A DNA stretch of 64,000 bases from Mesodorylaimus sp. YZB2_4 (taxonomy: Eukaryota; Nematoda; Enoplea; Dorylaimida; Dorylaimidae), in NCBI GenBank assembly GCA_030248295.1, contig JASANH010001726.1:310001-374000 (forward strand), read 5' to 3'. A model generated the notes under the pieces. The model was not told the DNA's origin, ran no database searches, and saw nothing but the letters and a program-made list of their open reading frames with translations. Both the position numbers and the translations under genes were made by a program. Below are positions 47,518 through 59,329 of the stretch, piece by piece; position 1 is the stretch's first letter; each line of letters opens with the position of its first letter.

Positions 47518-49095
47518 CTGGTTCCACTCAGGATTTAAGGACGAAGTGGCAGATTTCGTAAGCCTCGAATCCTTGCCATTTTCCAATGTCACCATCTGCG
47601 TCCAACTCTATTTTAATCAGAGTTTTATAATGAATATTCTGACTGTGCCAGACTCCATCATCGAAAGCACTCACTTGACCCGCGATGAGTTTTTCAAGCA
47701 ATTAACCTTGCTCTTGTCGCCGATCATGCGCCCTCGGTACTTTTCTAAAAAACTGCAGCTTAAATTTGCGCAAGTCCTTCAAGACAATCCGCAAATCCTA
47801 GATTTTTCAACATCTGCTAGCTTGGCTTCTTTGAGCTGCGAAAAAATGTTAAAAGAATGTTGGTTTAACGGCGTTAAATTGAATTGCTGCGATCCATCAT
47901 TAGTGGTTCAGTCAATCGACGAAGATGGCACATGCTACGTCTTCATTGTGAGTACTGGTCCTGCCAAAGTGTGTCGAGTAAATAGTTCTTCTCCATAGCT
48001 GAATTCCGACAGCGATAACGCACTGCCAAACAATCGGACGTTCCAGCAGTCCAGACCAGGTCCAAGTGGAGGTCTGATCATCGAGGCGGAAGTGGGTCTC
48101 GAAGATTTCCCGTGGTTGGAGGAGGTCGCCGACAACGGTTTCCGCGTTTATGTCGATGCGATGCCGTACAGCGCCGCACAGTCGCCATTGAGAGCCCCAG
48201 ATAGGGCCCAAACTTTCATCAGGGTCACGCCAGTCATGCACAAGTTGATAACCAACTGCGCCCAGCCAGGCCACCTGACCATGAAAGGAGGCCACTTCTT
48301 ATTCTATGATCCACAAGGGATCAACTGCGCTGCACGAAAGATTGTCGACCTGGTGCATCATTACTTTGGTTGTAGCTCTATTGCTTACTTGCATCGCCCA
48401 AATGTCACCGCTGTCTGCAGTCCGATGACCGTTTTAACTTTGACTGAGGTGGTTTCAGCACCAGATCTTGCCGGATATCTGGGCCTGCGTGACAGTGATG
48501 ATGAGAAGACGAAGGAATTGGTAAGCTGGCCAGTGTACTTCTACTTGTGACTAGGATATACAAACAGGGGACGAAGGGACTCCAAAATCTAATACGTAAG
48601 GGCGAAAGAAAATGCCGTTCTCACAATCAGAAGCGTTGCATCCCGTGAGTGCCATCCTCTAAAATCTACTGTATGTACTGTATACTATATGTCGTACATG
48701 GTACGCGGAACCCGTTTCAGAAAAGACAGCTCGTTTGGGAGTTTGAAAGTCGAATAAAGAATTCAGTTGTCGACAGTAAGATGTGGCCGTATCACTGTCG
48801 ATACTGGACATATTCAAGTATGGCCAGTTTTGTCGATTTGGAATCTAACAAGGAAAACGAGAATGTCATGTACAGCAAGATGCATGTGTACTACAGCGAG
48901 CTCAGTTATCGCCTGTATGAGCAGACGAAGGAGATGGATTCTTACCTCATGTTCTGCGACCTGGGGAATATAGTGGGCCTCTACTGGGGCATGTCGGTCA
49001 TCAGTTTTTTCAACGTGGCGTTCTACTTGGCTGTTTATAGCTATTGGCGATATAGAGGACGGGGTCAGAAGACCAAGGTGGCACCGATTGGTTGA
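47518..49095 (+). CDS. DEG/ENaC-family cation channel subunit, N-terminus not found
   Basis: Exons 47518-47947, 47999-48520 and 48721-49095 (TGA). Two micro-exons, 48568-48595 (28 nt) and 48631-48644 (14 nt), keep the frame if included. The first encodes SLPFSNVTIC, the post-TM1 FPaVTIC signature, and CEKMLKECWFNGVKLNCC...GTCYVF. The second encodes the GGLIIEAEV and GFRVYV finger/palm region. The third encodes YYSELSY and LMFCDLGNIVGLYWGMSVISF, the second transmembrane helix with the G-x-S selectivity-filter motif. Homologues form trimeric sodium-permeable channels, including nematode degenerins. The first exon, with the HG motif and TM1, was not found, so either it lies further upstream or the gene is truncated. 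The extracellular domain is also shorter than usual. AATAAA occurs at 49177. Confidence 0.78.
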
Positions 49096-49176
49096 ACAAA
49101 ATGGTAACACATGCCTCTTGATTGAATCCACTCAGACTACCTGCTTTATTTAGAAAGGCTTTTATTTGAGAATGGC

Positions 49177-49182
49177 AATAAA
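49177..49182 (+). terminator. Polyadenylation signal of the DEG/ENaC gene
   Basis: Canonical AATAAA 82 nt after the stop codon, followed by a GT-rich stretch (GGCCTGTGTTATT...TGTGATT). Confidence 0.6.
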
Positions 49183-49654
49183 ATGGCCTGTGTTATTCAA
49201 ATGTGATTAGTGCTATGGTTGTAATTTATCAATATTTGTTTGTCTTTTTATTAAGTTATGGCAGGTTCCTGTCGAGTGCCTGATATCAGCGCAGAAAGCT
49301 GGTAGCGAGAGGGTCTTGCCGTTTGGTAGGTACCAATATACAGGATTACCAATTGGTAATATACAGGTGTCTTACAAGCCTACCGCTTGTAGGGACAATG
49401 TCTTACCTGATCTTCGCTACCATCCATGGATCCATTACATTTTTCTGCCAGACTCATGCACTTAGGGAGCACAAAAAGTTCTAAGCCTGAGTACCTTTGC
49501 ACGTGACCAGCGTGATCAACAACGTTTTTGACGCCCAGAGCAGGTACAGTTAACAAAGTTTCATTGTACCACTAAAATCAATGAGTTAACATCCAGCAAT
49601 TATTCATTAAGTGTTGCCTTGATTTTTAAAACAACTTTTTGCGTTAAGCCCGTT

Positions 49655-50010
49655 CTTCCTATAGCTGGCCAGTATTCAAACCTTCACAGCAAGGCTCTGC
49701 GAGGCCAGAGAGCACAGCAGCGTTCCTCAGTGCTTCCACCCTTGAGGTACGTCCAAACGAGGGACCCTGCGATACCGACTTCCTCGAACGATCGGTTGGT
49801 GGGTTGTGAATCCAATCCGTGTTCGGCAGCCGAGGCTGTCTACTCGCCTAGTGTCCCACTTTCCACTGGGAGCACCTCGACGGCACCGGGTGAGTCATCT
49901 ACGGCCTGACGTGCATGGTCAGCGAGGGCGAGGGCTACTTCACAGGGATTCAACCCGAGACGAGCCTAGCCGCCCGGAGCAATACTGGTACACGAAGGCT
50001 GAACTGTAGA
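49655..50010 (-). repeat. SINE-B copy
   Basis: Starts with 'atagctggccagtattcaaacc' and includes 'gagagcacagcagcgttcctc', 'cagccgaggctgtctactcg', 'ccactgggagcacctcga' and a reversed B-box 'agggattcaaccc'. It parallels the copy at 14815-15500 in the same order. Confidence 0.7.
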
Positions 50011-50724
50011 GGCTGAGGCTGGAGTGACAGTCGATACTCTGCGCGTTTGGGAGAGTCACGCTTGTCAGGGTGACGTTTTAGCCAGGGACTTGGTCAGAAG
50101 ACTTTGATTAATGGCTCCCTGGGTTTTTGGCGTGGTGCAAAAGCACCACCAGGCACTGCCTCCAGCGATACGGGCTCAGCACCATTGCACCACACAGTCG
50201 CCCTTAATCAGTCCCGGCCGGTCCAATTCAGTAATCAGGGTGATCCAAGCGGCAATATTGAGAAGAGTCAAGTCTGCTCCCTTGACAATGATGGTTCTCA
50301 TCCTCCCATAGTCTATCATCATCAGCGCCCTTTTTCGAAGTGATTCTGGTACAAAGCCTTCTCCAGGCCAAGGTATCCTAAAAATATGAGTACGCCTATC
50401 TCTACCAGTCGGCTCTCCTTATCTGCTGTCTCCGAGGCAATGGTCAGCGTGAGGATAGATCTGTTCTCACGCCTGGCGTGAGGTGCACACGTTCGGGTAA
50501 GAGTATTTTTACCAAAAAATACTCCCTACCCGCTTTTTTGTACGACCTCAGTAGTTCATATGGATTTAATTATCGGTATTAAAAAAATCCCCAATTTCAA
50601 TAGCTGATGGTAAAGCACACAAGAATATTTTATATTCAGAGGATGGGGAAGCGGAAGGAGGATGGGGTGATCAACTAATTCAATTGCAACTCACCGTACC
50701 AATGAGCTTTCCCTTTTATTGCAT

Positions 50725-50865
50725 GCACAGTATGCACGAGCAGACGAAGGAGGTGGATTCTCGTCCCATGTCCTGCGATACGACCTATGTTGGCAATGCG
50801 GTGCTGGGGGGGAGCAGTTTTTCCATGTGGCTTTTTACTTAGCTGTCCTTTAAATATGGTATGGC
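50725..50865 (+). pseudogene. Decayed last-exon fragment of a DEG/ENaC gene
   Basis: The frame MHEQTKEVDSRPMSCD, then an AVLGGSSFS-like stretch and a phenylalanine/leucine run ending in LSFKYG, aligns with YEQTKEMDSYLMFCDLGNIV...GMSVISFFNVAFYLAVY of the intact gene 1.8 kb upstream. Frameshifts and a stop destroy the transmembrane segment. This is a local partial duplication. Confidence 0.7.
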
Positions 50866-51414
50866 TAAAGTACGATCACAACCACGCAGGCCAATTGACG
50901 ACGTTAGTGTTACAGGCACGAAACCCAAAGTATGAATGATCCAATTCAGGACACCTTCTGCTTGGTTCGGGGGAGGGGGGTTTGTCTGACACCAGACCTG
51001 ACAAGGGGACTCCAATAGAACGTATGCATCTATCCTTGGCACAGGGGCTCAAACTATATCACTTTAAAGTGCCAGGGATAACTGCTGCGGGGACCATCGC
51101 CCCCAAATAACAATCGAATCATGATTAGTGACAGTAGGCAAACTCCTCATTTTCTCTCGTACTGCACACAAAATTTTGCTGCTACTGGCAGTCATATAAT
51201 TTGCTGCCGAAAAGCAGAGAATTTCTGGTCAGATAATTGCTTGATGAGCTCATCAATCATTTGCGTTGTGGCTCAAATCATCATTAACGATAAACCAGGC
51301 AGCCCACTGCTCCCTCTCCCAACCTGTTTTCGAAACCGGCTAGTGCATTATAGGTATAATAGTTATTCCCTACGCTCACTGCAGCGATCACTATCTAATA
51401 AGCTTACGTCTGCA

Positions 51415-52686
51415 ATGGCTGACAGAAAACCCCTCCCCTGTTTCGTTTATTTAATCATGTTCTTTTGTTTCGTGTTGAAGAGAATTCGCAGATTTATTTT
51501 TAAGTGGAAGCGTTTAACTTGGCTTGTTGTGTTCTGTTCAATCACAATGTTGACCGTGAATCTGTTCAGTATTTCCCGTCATCCAATCACACCTTCGCGC
51601 CGTCTATCATGGTCCCAACAGTCGCGCGATGTCCAGCTAAAACCCGAAAATACAATCAAAAATTCTGAAGACACAGTCCGGATCCTAACCTGGACGACAT
51701 TCCATCACATGGATTTCAAACACGGTCCTGTTCCATACTGTCCGCCCGATACTCCACCTTGCATTCTGGTCAAAGATCGCTCTTTACTCGAACAAAGTCA
51801 AGCAGTCGTCTTCCACGCATTTACGAATATGAATTGGTCAGATATTCCGCCAGTGCGCCATCCTGACCAGTACTATGTATTCGCACTATGGGAGCCTCCG
51901 TATTTCTTGAATAGAGATTTTCGGCCACCAGAGAAAAGATCATATTTCAATTTAACAATGACATACAGACGCGATTCGGACGTGTACGCCCCCTTCGGAT
52001 GGATTATAAAACGCCAAAAGCCACTGAAGGTCGATTTGAAAGCAGTGACGAAGAATAAAACGAAACTTGTGGCTTGGGCGGTCAGTCGTTGTTACCCCAC
52101 CCCCTCGAACCGAAATCTTCTCGTCCATGAATTGAAAAAATATGTTCCAGTGGACATATATGGCAGATGCGGCACCCTCAATTGTTCGCATAAGACTGAA
52201 GAAGGGTCAGCTAGCTGCAGTCAGCTAATAGGACAGAATTACAAATTCTATTTGTCCATGGAAAATAGCATTTGTCGCGATTACGTCACTGAAAAATTCT
52301 TTTCTCGTCTCAGTCACCAACTGGTTTTAGTGGTGCTCGAGCGTGCGCCTTACGAGCACTTGTGCCCGACGTGTAAGAAACCATATTTCATCGCGGCAGA
52401 TGATTTCAAGACGGTCAAGGAGTTGGCAGACTATTTATTGTACTTGGATGGCAATGACACGGCCTACTTCGAGTACTTGAGCTGGCACGAGGAGTACGAG
52501 AGCATGAGCTACTACACGGACAACAACCGACTCAGCCCCCACTACTGGTGCAACCTGTGCAGGGTGGTGGCCAGGAGGGAGACTCGCAGGGTCAGCAATG
52601 TCCTGGACTGGTGGACTCGCGATGCTTGTAAGATTGGTAGAAAATGGGGCATGGAGGAGAGTGACGAAGAGCGGATGAGCGATTAA
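51415..52686 (+). CDS. Alpha-1,3-fucosyltransferase (GT10 family)
   Basis: Transfers L-fucose from GDP-fucose to N-acetylglucosamine-containing glycans in the Golgi. The single exon encodes 423 residues from 51415. The frame stays open 98 codons further upstream to 51121, but that part lacks a coding look, so the internal ATG just before the membrane anchor is preferred. There is a short cytoplasmic tail, then a hydrophobic anchor (about residues 35-55, LTWLVVFCSITMLTVNLFSI), a stem, and the catalytic domain. Hallmarks are MTYRRDSDVYAPFGW and FYLSMENSICRDYVTEKFF, the donor-binding GT10 motif, and C-terminal cysteines (HLCPTCKKP, CNLC). The acidic C-terminus is unusual. Acceptor specificity cannot be read from sequence. 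Confidence 0.93.
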   Translation: MADRKPLPCFVYLIMFFCFVLKRIRRFIFKWKRLTWLVVFCSITMLTVNLFSISRHPITPSRRLSWSQQSRDVQLKPENTIKNSEDTVRILTWTTFHHMDFKHGPVPYCPPDTPPCILVKDRSLLEQSQAVVFHAFTNMNWSDIPPVRHPDQYYVFALWEPPYFLNRDFRPPEKRSYFNLTMTYRRDSDVYAPFGWIIKRQKPLKVDLKAVTKNKTKLVAWAVSRCYPTPSNRNLLVHELKKYVPVDIYGRCGTLNCSHKTEEGSASCSQLIGQNYKFYLSMENSICRDYVTEKFFSRLSHQLVLVVLERAPYEHLCPTCKKPYFIAADDFKTVKELADYLLYLDGNDTAYFEYLSWHEEYESMSYYTDNNRLSPHYWCNLCRVVARRETRRVSNVLDWWTRDACKIGRKWGMEESDEERMSD

Positions 52687-54926
52687 GTAGTACCCGATAT
52701 GTGCTCTAGTGGCTAAAGAAGGTCTTTATCACTTGAACAGCATGCTTGCGCTAATATAATAGATGATCCATGAAAAGGGTAAAGTGGGATCAGAAAATTG
52801 GACACGTATGCAGATGAGAATGAATTTTAGGATGAATTGAAGAACTTTTAGTCTGAGGTACTTTATAGCACAGTTCTTATCCCAGACAGTTCGAATCACT
52901 TGCTCAAATCGAGTACTACACTGCAGCTGAATCAAAGCAGCCTTCTTCCGAGCGTATAAGGCCACTCTGTGGACTGTATCCTCGACTTGACATTCCAGTG
53001 GGTTTAAATGTGCAGGGAATGCCGTAAATCCTTATTTGTATCCCCCAGCCAGACTCCTTAGAATCGAGGTCGATAATGAGCTAACTTCTACTCAAGCTCA
53101 ATTTTTTAAAGTCGAACCCAAAAAATGGCGGATGAATGAAGCGTATCATCGAAGATAACGCATATTCTTGGGGACATCCTACAGTATTATCCTCCCCTAA
53201 ACAAAAACAGGACAAACACGAAAGAACACTATATGTTCACTCAAAAGATACATGAGGCATCATGCAGGCTCCATACAGGAGCATATCGAGGGACTCATAA
53301 CTTTCGAAGTGGACCTCACGACGAAATTATTTTTGACCCGTTTTAGGGTGAGATGCCAACAAAACATTGCTCCACTCGACCTCCACAAATTTGCCCAAAG
53401 ACTTGAATGAAGTAACAGTAAGTAAATCTAGTTATAGCAACTGACTCATAATGGCAGACTAGGCGTTGGACACGTTGGTGCGCTCGCCGTCGCGCTGCTG
53501 GGAGCTCTATGTACGTCATATCGCTATGACTGCTAATTTCCATCACAGTGAGACTGGCATGCCGAGGCAGACTAACAAAGAAGGGCGCCAGGTCGTTCGC
53601 TGCTTTTAGATGATCCCAAGCAGAGTCATAACCCACTACTGGGCAGTGATCTCGAGACTGATGGTTTGTATGTTCTCCTATTAAAATCTATCAGTTTTAA
53701 ACTATGGATGGGCATCCCCGCTATGGATCCAAATGGCTTAAGATACGCTGGACAGAGGGACTACGTGCGTAACTGATAAGAGACACCCGAAGCGTGAAAA
53801 TGGCTTTGTGGATTGTGCTCAGAAAAAGTCAAATCCGACAACCCAAAACCTACTGTACATATTTAAAATACCCAGGGTTGGGCTGGGTTTTGGGACTCGC
53901 TTTCGGACCTTGTTGAAATCCTATAAGCCCCTCACTTGTACCCCCGGGTCAGACCCATTAGATGAAAGGTTATAGTTAGAATGTGCCCTGGGTAGAAATG
54001 ATCAGGATAGCGGGTGAAGATGTTTGTTTGGGCTGGGTTGGAATAGCATGCCAGTCTGGTGTACTTGGTGCGAAGTTATGAGCATGGGTGTAGTGCTCGA
54101 GTCAAGCTCTGATCCGAACGGTTGGCTTCTTTGGCACCCTAATTACCACCCAATCAGTGTGATTCGGAGAAGGCTTTTTAAGTTTCAGAAATCAGTGTCA
54201 TCTGGAACATTAGCTCCCAACACAAATTCATGTAGGCTGGCTGGATTAAAACAGCTCCCAAAGCTGCTCATGGCCAGCCGATGTCTAATCATCGGTTAGC
54301 CGGTGTTGACGAGCAATCGCCGTTTCTGCGCCGCCAACTCCATTGTACCTCTTTGAATGTCGCGTTCAATCTGTGTCCTTTAAAAATATAGTCCGATAAA
54401 AACCATTTTGAGGGGCAGTAATACGCGAACAGAAAGAAAATGAAGTGAAGCTTTTGGTGTTGTGGGCTAAAGGACAACACTTCCATCGCCTCCATGGCAT
54501 CGAGAGGTCGTAGTTCTCGGGAAGCCCATGCGTGGAGTAGTGCCTACGTAGTCAAATAACAATCGGTGCGCTCATTAGCCTGCCGCCAAGGGCCTACAAT
54601 AAAGCCAAACTTTCAGCTCGGTTACACATGCTAGCCTGCAACGGTCATTGTACTGGAGAAGGCAACTAGAAATTTAGCACTACAACTCTTCAGTACAGTA
54701 AGAAAATGGAACAGTGACAAAAAACATCTCCAAAAAATTAACTCACATAGATCAAAATAACACACACAAATTAAGTCACACAGAAATTAACACCAATAGA
54801 ATTTTTTCGTGAAAGGAAAGGCCTCTTTGGTCATTAGATTCACGGACAGACATTGCAAATACAAATTCATACGACATGTACACTATGTGGGCCCATTTTT
54901 GGGCATCTCTCCCGCTTCGGCTTTTT
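52687..54926. other. Spacer between convergent fucosyltransferase and receptor genes
   Basis: No gene, tRNA or recognisable transposon. The 3' ends of both flanking genes face this interval. Confidence 0.4.
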
Positions 54927-56126
54927 CTATTTCCTGGCACCCTCGCTCCACATGGCATTCAATATGTCTCCGTGTTGATCCGGGTTCATACGATAATCGA
55001 CGAGTTCCAAGGCTCCTCCGGTTGGCGACCGTCTTCTCAGGCGAAGTCTACCTGGACCCGCTAATTGAGTCACTTCCTCCACGCTATGCTGGTGCACATC
55101 CGAATGTTCCTCGTCGGCCTCAATGCAATGGTTCAGCAAGGGGAATATGCTCAAGGCCGACCGTTTCAGTCGGTTTTCTCTGAGCGTGAGTAAAACAGGA
55201 TGTATGAGAATATCGATGGCGACCAAATTGGCGATTACCAATGCATAAATTAGATAGTCCACGTGCTGGTCATCTTGCTGGAGCATCCTAACAACCAAGG
55301 ACCCGACATCACATACCAAATCCATGCAAAACGTAATCAATATCGTGGGCCATATGAACTGGCACAAACGCACATTTTTAGCCAAGTGATAACGCTCAGT
55401 GAGGCTCGTTGGCGCGTGTATTTTGCTACGATGGCGCGAACTGAACATGAGCAGTCCACTGACACTGCGTCGATATAGCCATGTGTATGAAGCTGTGATA
55501 ACGAGGTAGCCGGCCAAAGATAACGATAAATTTAGACATATCATCCAAAACGGCATGATATGTGCAAAATGGCAGAAACACACCATGCTATTGGCCACCT
55601 CGTCATTAACAGCTGTGAGCCATGTGACCGAACCGAAGGCAATGAAGCCGATCATCCAGCAGAAACTGATGAAGAAGTAACCTAATCTGGTGGGGTACTC
55701 CTCTTCAGCAAAATTCCCTAGTAAGTTGCTGACTAGCCTTTCCAACCCTAAGCACCCCAACGAGCACCTCCAGACTGTGTGGCAAATGATGAATAGAATC
55801 TGCGATGTTTGGCATGGGAGCGCGGGGAATGAGAAACGGTCAAGACTGTAGGCCGTCACCAGCAGGCCATAGATCGATGTCCCCAACGTGTGCATCGATA
55901 CTCCTATTGTGGCCAGGCAGAAGTTCTGCAACTGCAACCGCACGTTGGCGTGATAGGACTTGGTACGATAGATGACCAGAAAGAAGGCGACATTGGTCAC
56001 ACATGACAAGAGCGATATGAACAGCAACGACGACGAAAGCGCTTGGTATTCCTGTCTCGATTGACCAGCCGGGCACTGAACTAATGAATCGTTGCGGACG
56101 GGCGAGTCGTCTACGGTGACATTCAT
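54927..56126 (-). CDS. Seven-transmembrane receptor of nematode serpentine type
   Basis: Single exon, 399 residues from the ATG at 56126. Seven hydrophobic segments are clear: about 30-55, 68-95, 105-135, 147-172, 188-212, 250-275 and 287-312. The N-terminus has two sequons (NVT, NDS). After TM3 comes LERLVSNLLGNFAEEEYPTRLG, resembling the E-R...YE-x-R motif of nematode sra/srab/srb chemoreceptors, and TM7 ends IHPVLLTLRENRLKRS, in place of the rhodopsin NPxxY. Such receptors usually act in chemosensory neurons. The 85-residue cytoplasmic tail is Arg/Glu-rich. On the minus strand CTGTATCTTTTAG lies 11 nt before the ATG, a likely trans-splice acceptor. Subfamily assignment is tentative. Confidence 0.78.
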   Translation of the reverse strand: MNVTVDDSPVRNDSLVQCPAGQSRQEYQALSSSLLFISLLSCVTNVAFFLVIYRTKSYHANVRLQLQNFCLATIGVSMHTLGTSIYGLLVTAYSLDRFSFPALPCQTSQILFIICHTVWRCSLGCLGLERLVSNLLGNFAEEEYPTRLGYFFISFCWMIGFIAFGSVTWLTAVNDEVANSMVCFCHFAHIMPFWMICLNLSLSLAGYLVITASYTWLYRRSVSGLLMFSSRHRSKIHAPTSLTERYHLAKNVRLCQFIWPTILITFCMDLVCDVGSLVVRMLQQDDQHVDYLIYALVIANLVAIDILIHPVLLTLRENRLKRSALSIFPLLNHCIEADEEHSDVHQHSVEEVTQLAGPGRLRLRRRSPTGGALELVDYRMNPDQHGDILNAMWSEGARK

Positions 56127-58701
56127 GTTGACTGCCCCTAAAAGATACAGAGTGTCAGCAGCAAGCAGCTAGAACGCACCTTCTGATGCTTCCTAGACCG
56201 CCCCTATGTCAAAGAGCCGACCGACATCATTGAATGACGCTAGGTGATGCCGCGGGAAAATTCTAGTCTTCCCGCAGATTCGTGACCAGCGGCCAAGCCA
56301 GGAGGAGACCGTGAGGGGCTGGCGAAGGTAGTCTAGGTCCGCCCCTTAGGGAGCGTCTGAGCTTTACACTAACTGCGCGAGCTTGACACTCGTCGTCTCG
56401 TAGAGCATCGTTTATTAAAGAATGCAAAGTTCTAACTTTCGGTCCTGTTAAAGGTGAAGTGCATTAAAAACAGACCGCAAGTAATTCAGGAAAGATATTC
56501 TGACAATACATAGATGTAGTTAGCCTACAAATACTGTGTGCAAAATTCGGAATCTTACGCGTTTTCAAACTCGCAATGTTAAGGAAATGACCCCTAAAGA
56601 CCGTCGGGTGGGATCGGTCAGGTACTCTCACTTTATCATAATTCCCAGAGCAGAGCGCGCGAATTCAAAATTCTATTAAGTTGATAAGTCAAAAGTTGTT
56701 AAAACTATTTTTTACGTTTATGCTTACAAACGTAGTCCTAGTTTTATTTCCTGGCAAAGTATTGTGCAGCTAAAATTTTGAATTTGCGCTCTTTGTTATA
56801 GGAATTATGAGAAAGTTAGAATACCTGCCCGATCTCATCCTAAATAGTTGAAAAGTCCTTTTCTTAACAGTTATTCTATTTAAAAGTGTGAAATTTGGAA
56901 TCAGTGCATAGTTTTAAGCATAGCATCTCGTCAATTTGCCTTGACTGATAAAAAAATGTTAGAAAATGAAATCTGACTTCAACTGATCTGTCCCTGAAAA
57001 TATCACAATAGCCAGTCGTCGCCTGCATTCAAGGGGTCTCATTCCTCTTTCTGATACCATTACTGTCTTTTTTACCTGGTTCCATCAGCGCCAGTTTGTC
57101 TTCCATCTTTCCGTGGTCAGCAATCATTGCGAAGCTCTATGACTTTCAGCTGGCCAAGAGCTGTGAGAAATGAACCAGACACTGTGACGATGAGCCAGTA
57201 CAGGCTAACAGGTGCTGGCAGAAGGCAAGTCTAGCGTGGAAGTAGAACTCCGAGCTTGATAGCTGATCAATGTTGGGGTGACAAGTGCGGCATATAACCA
57301 GTTCACACTGTGCCAATATCTCCTGAACCGCTCCGCTTTTATACCCATGGCTCGCCACGCACCAGTCAACGTTCGATAACACAACAAAAACTCATCCGCT
57401 GCTAATTAAGTAGAAAACACGAAAATAACAAAAATAAACGGTCCGCTAATCGTAAGTCAACTCATGTTATACAGGATGCGTTTGTGTACAGCTTGTGTAC
57501 ACTGGGTCACTGGAACGCCCAGTCACGTGTTATTTGGGGGAGTGGTCATCGCGTGAGGGCCTAACAACTCGTTTATTCCGTTCTTCGCGTTTGCCAAGCG
57601 AATATCCGGCCAGGAATCCGCTTCGAGCACGCGCTGGAAACTTCTCACTTTGCACACAGGAGCCATATTCTGCACCGGACCCTTGCTTGTATTCCTTGTG
57701 CTAGCGGCGCAATGCTGATCCTCAATCGGAGCAGCACAAAACCGAAAATCTCTTATCATCAGCCCACTAATTAGAATGAATAACTGCAAAATCACGGAAA
57801 CCAGCAAACAGTTTGGCTGACCCGAATAACCTCCGATTCTTTCTGCTAGTTGCAAACTACAGTAATGGCCTTTAATTCATGTCTCACTAAGCTAACCGTC
57901 GCCCTTTCAATACTTCCTGAACAATAGCGGAGGACACGCGGAACAAAAGGAAGTTTTGATGAAAGGAGCGAATGTTTTTCAGAAGAATTTATTTCCTTGT
58001 CAAGCACCGAGATCAATAGGAAATCACCGTTTTCTAATTTTAGTTGCTCGCCGTCGAGACACATCCTGTTTCATCAGGAGCAATTAGTTGAACAAGCTGC
58101 TCACGCCACATCAAGCCAAATAATATTCATTCCTGTTGCCCACTTGAAAAAACAGTCCATCATCACTTTAACACTCATCACCAACTGACTTAACCAGGTG
58201 ATACTTTGTCATTTTTTAAAGTCTATAATAGTACTACCAGCAGGGTTCCTGCCAATATCCGATTATCCAGCTGCAAAACATCCGAGACTGTAAATTTTTT
58301 TGTGAACCATACTTGCATTTTTAGGAAACTAACTAATTTTCACGTTAGTTTTCTGTTACTCGCTTATTTGGACAACATACGAGTAGTGGATGGACCAATG
58401 TAGTAGTTCCACACTTTCAGGCGGCTCCCCTCCCAAAAAACGTTACTCAAGTCTTGGATCTAACTCGGTCACGTACTCAAAACCTTGAAGATACGCACAA
58501 GTGTGGGTGTGAAAACCCTTTTCTCACAAAAATCCTCACATTTGTATGAGGAATATAAAGACAGTGAAAAACATGTGCCTCTGGCGGGAATCGAACTTGC
58601 GCCATAACCGGGGAATTGCTGGTCCAGTCTCAATCTTTTTCCATGATGTCTTCGTTAGCCTGGCTCTGAAATGATTTTGAGAATCAGCTGTCAGAACTAT
58701 C
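56127..58701. other. Spacer with no confident gene
   Basis: Minus-strand frames at 57855-57523 (one hydrophobic stretch) and 58064-57846 have no recognisable domain or linked exons. A tRNA-like B-box (GTTCGATTCCCGCC, reverse strand) at about 58565-58585 marks a SINE remnant. ATTTTGAGAATCAG near 58684 could be the acceptor for the small frame that follows. Confidence 0.35.
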
Positions 58702-58977
58702 ATGAAGGGCATTTCGATCAAGACGGCTGATCAAGCGCAAATGATTGGAAAATACATCACAACAAACTCTCCAGTGAAAATATGGATTCACTGGCTCAAA
58801 GACGAAGGAACAGGATTTTACCTGAATCCGACTGCCCAAATAGAAAGCCACCAAAAAATGGTAAAATTGGATGATGAACCAAACCCCGTCTTATCATCAA
58901 CGATTGGTCCAGTGAATATGAAGACCTTTTATCAGTTGCGGGATGGCAGCCTTTGGCTCGGAGGCAACAGGAACTGA
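58702..58977 (+). CDS. Hypothetical small protein
   Basis: 91-codon open frame with even composition and coding-like codon use (KIWIHWLKDEGTGFYLNP, QLRDGSLWLGGN). The ATG lies 9 nt after CTGTCAG and about 18 nt after TTTTGAGAATCAG, compatible with splicing onto a leader. There is no signal peptide, transmembrane segment or known domain. The Trp/Gly-rich end hints at a small beta fold. It could equally be one exon of a larger gene or a transposon relic. Confidence 0.35.
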   Translation: MKGISIKTADQAQMIGKYITTNSPVKIWIHWLKDEGTGFYLNPTAQIESHQKMVKLDDEPNPVLSSTIGPVNMKTFYQLRDGSLWLGGNRN

Positions 58978-59329
58978 AGCTAGTCCAGTTTCATAAATTT
59001 TATCATGGTAGGCACGATTATCCGAATGCTTGTTTCAGACATGTATTGGAGCCTGTTTATGGTCAGAATAGTAGCTTATGGTCAGAACATCATAAAACCA
59101 CCCTAATATTCGCACTACAGACCACAGTTATTGTGCACATAGCCGTTAATTCGTCCCATTTTGTCAATTTTAGCTAATTATGATCGATCATTCTAGTTGT
59201 TAATCCTTTGCGCTGATCACTAATATCCTATCTTGTAGCCCTTGAAAAGAGCTTTCAAATGCTGTTTCCGCGTCTAAAATTCGTTCATGTTTACCCGAGA
59301 TATTGAAGAAAACTCTAATTTGGCAAGGA

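Noticed and set aside
51121..51414. Extra 98 codons at the start of the fucosyltransferase frame
   Set aside because: The extension has no homology-like features and would bury the membrane anchor; the ATG at 51415 gives a normal type II topology.
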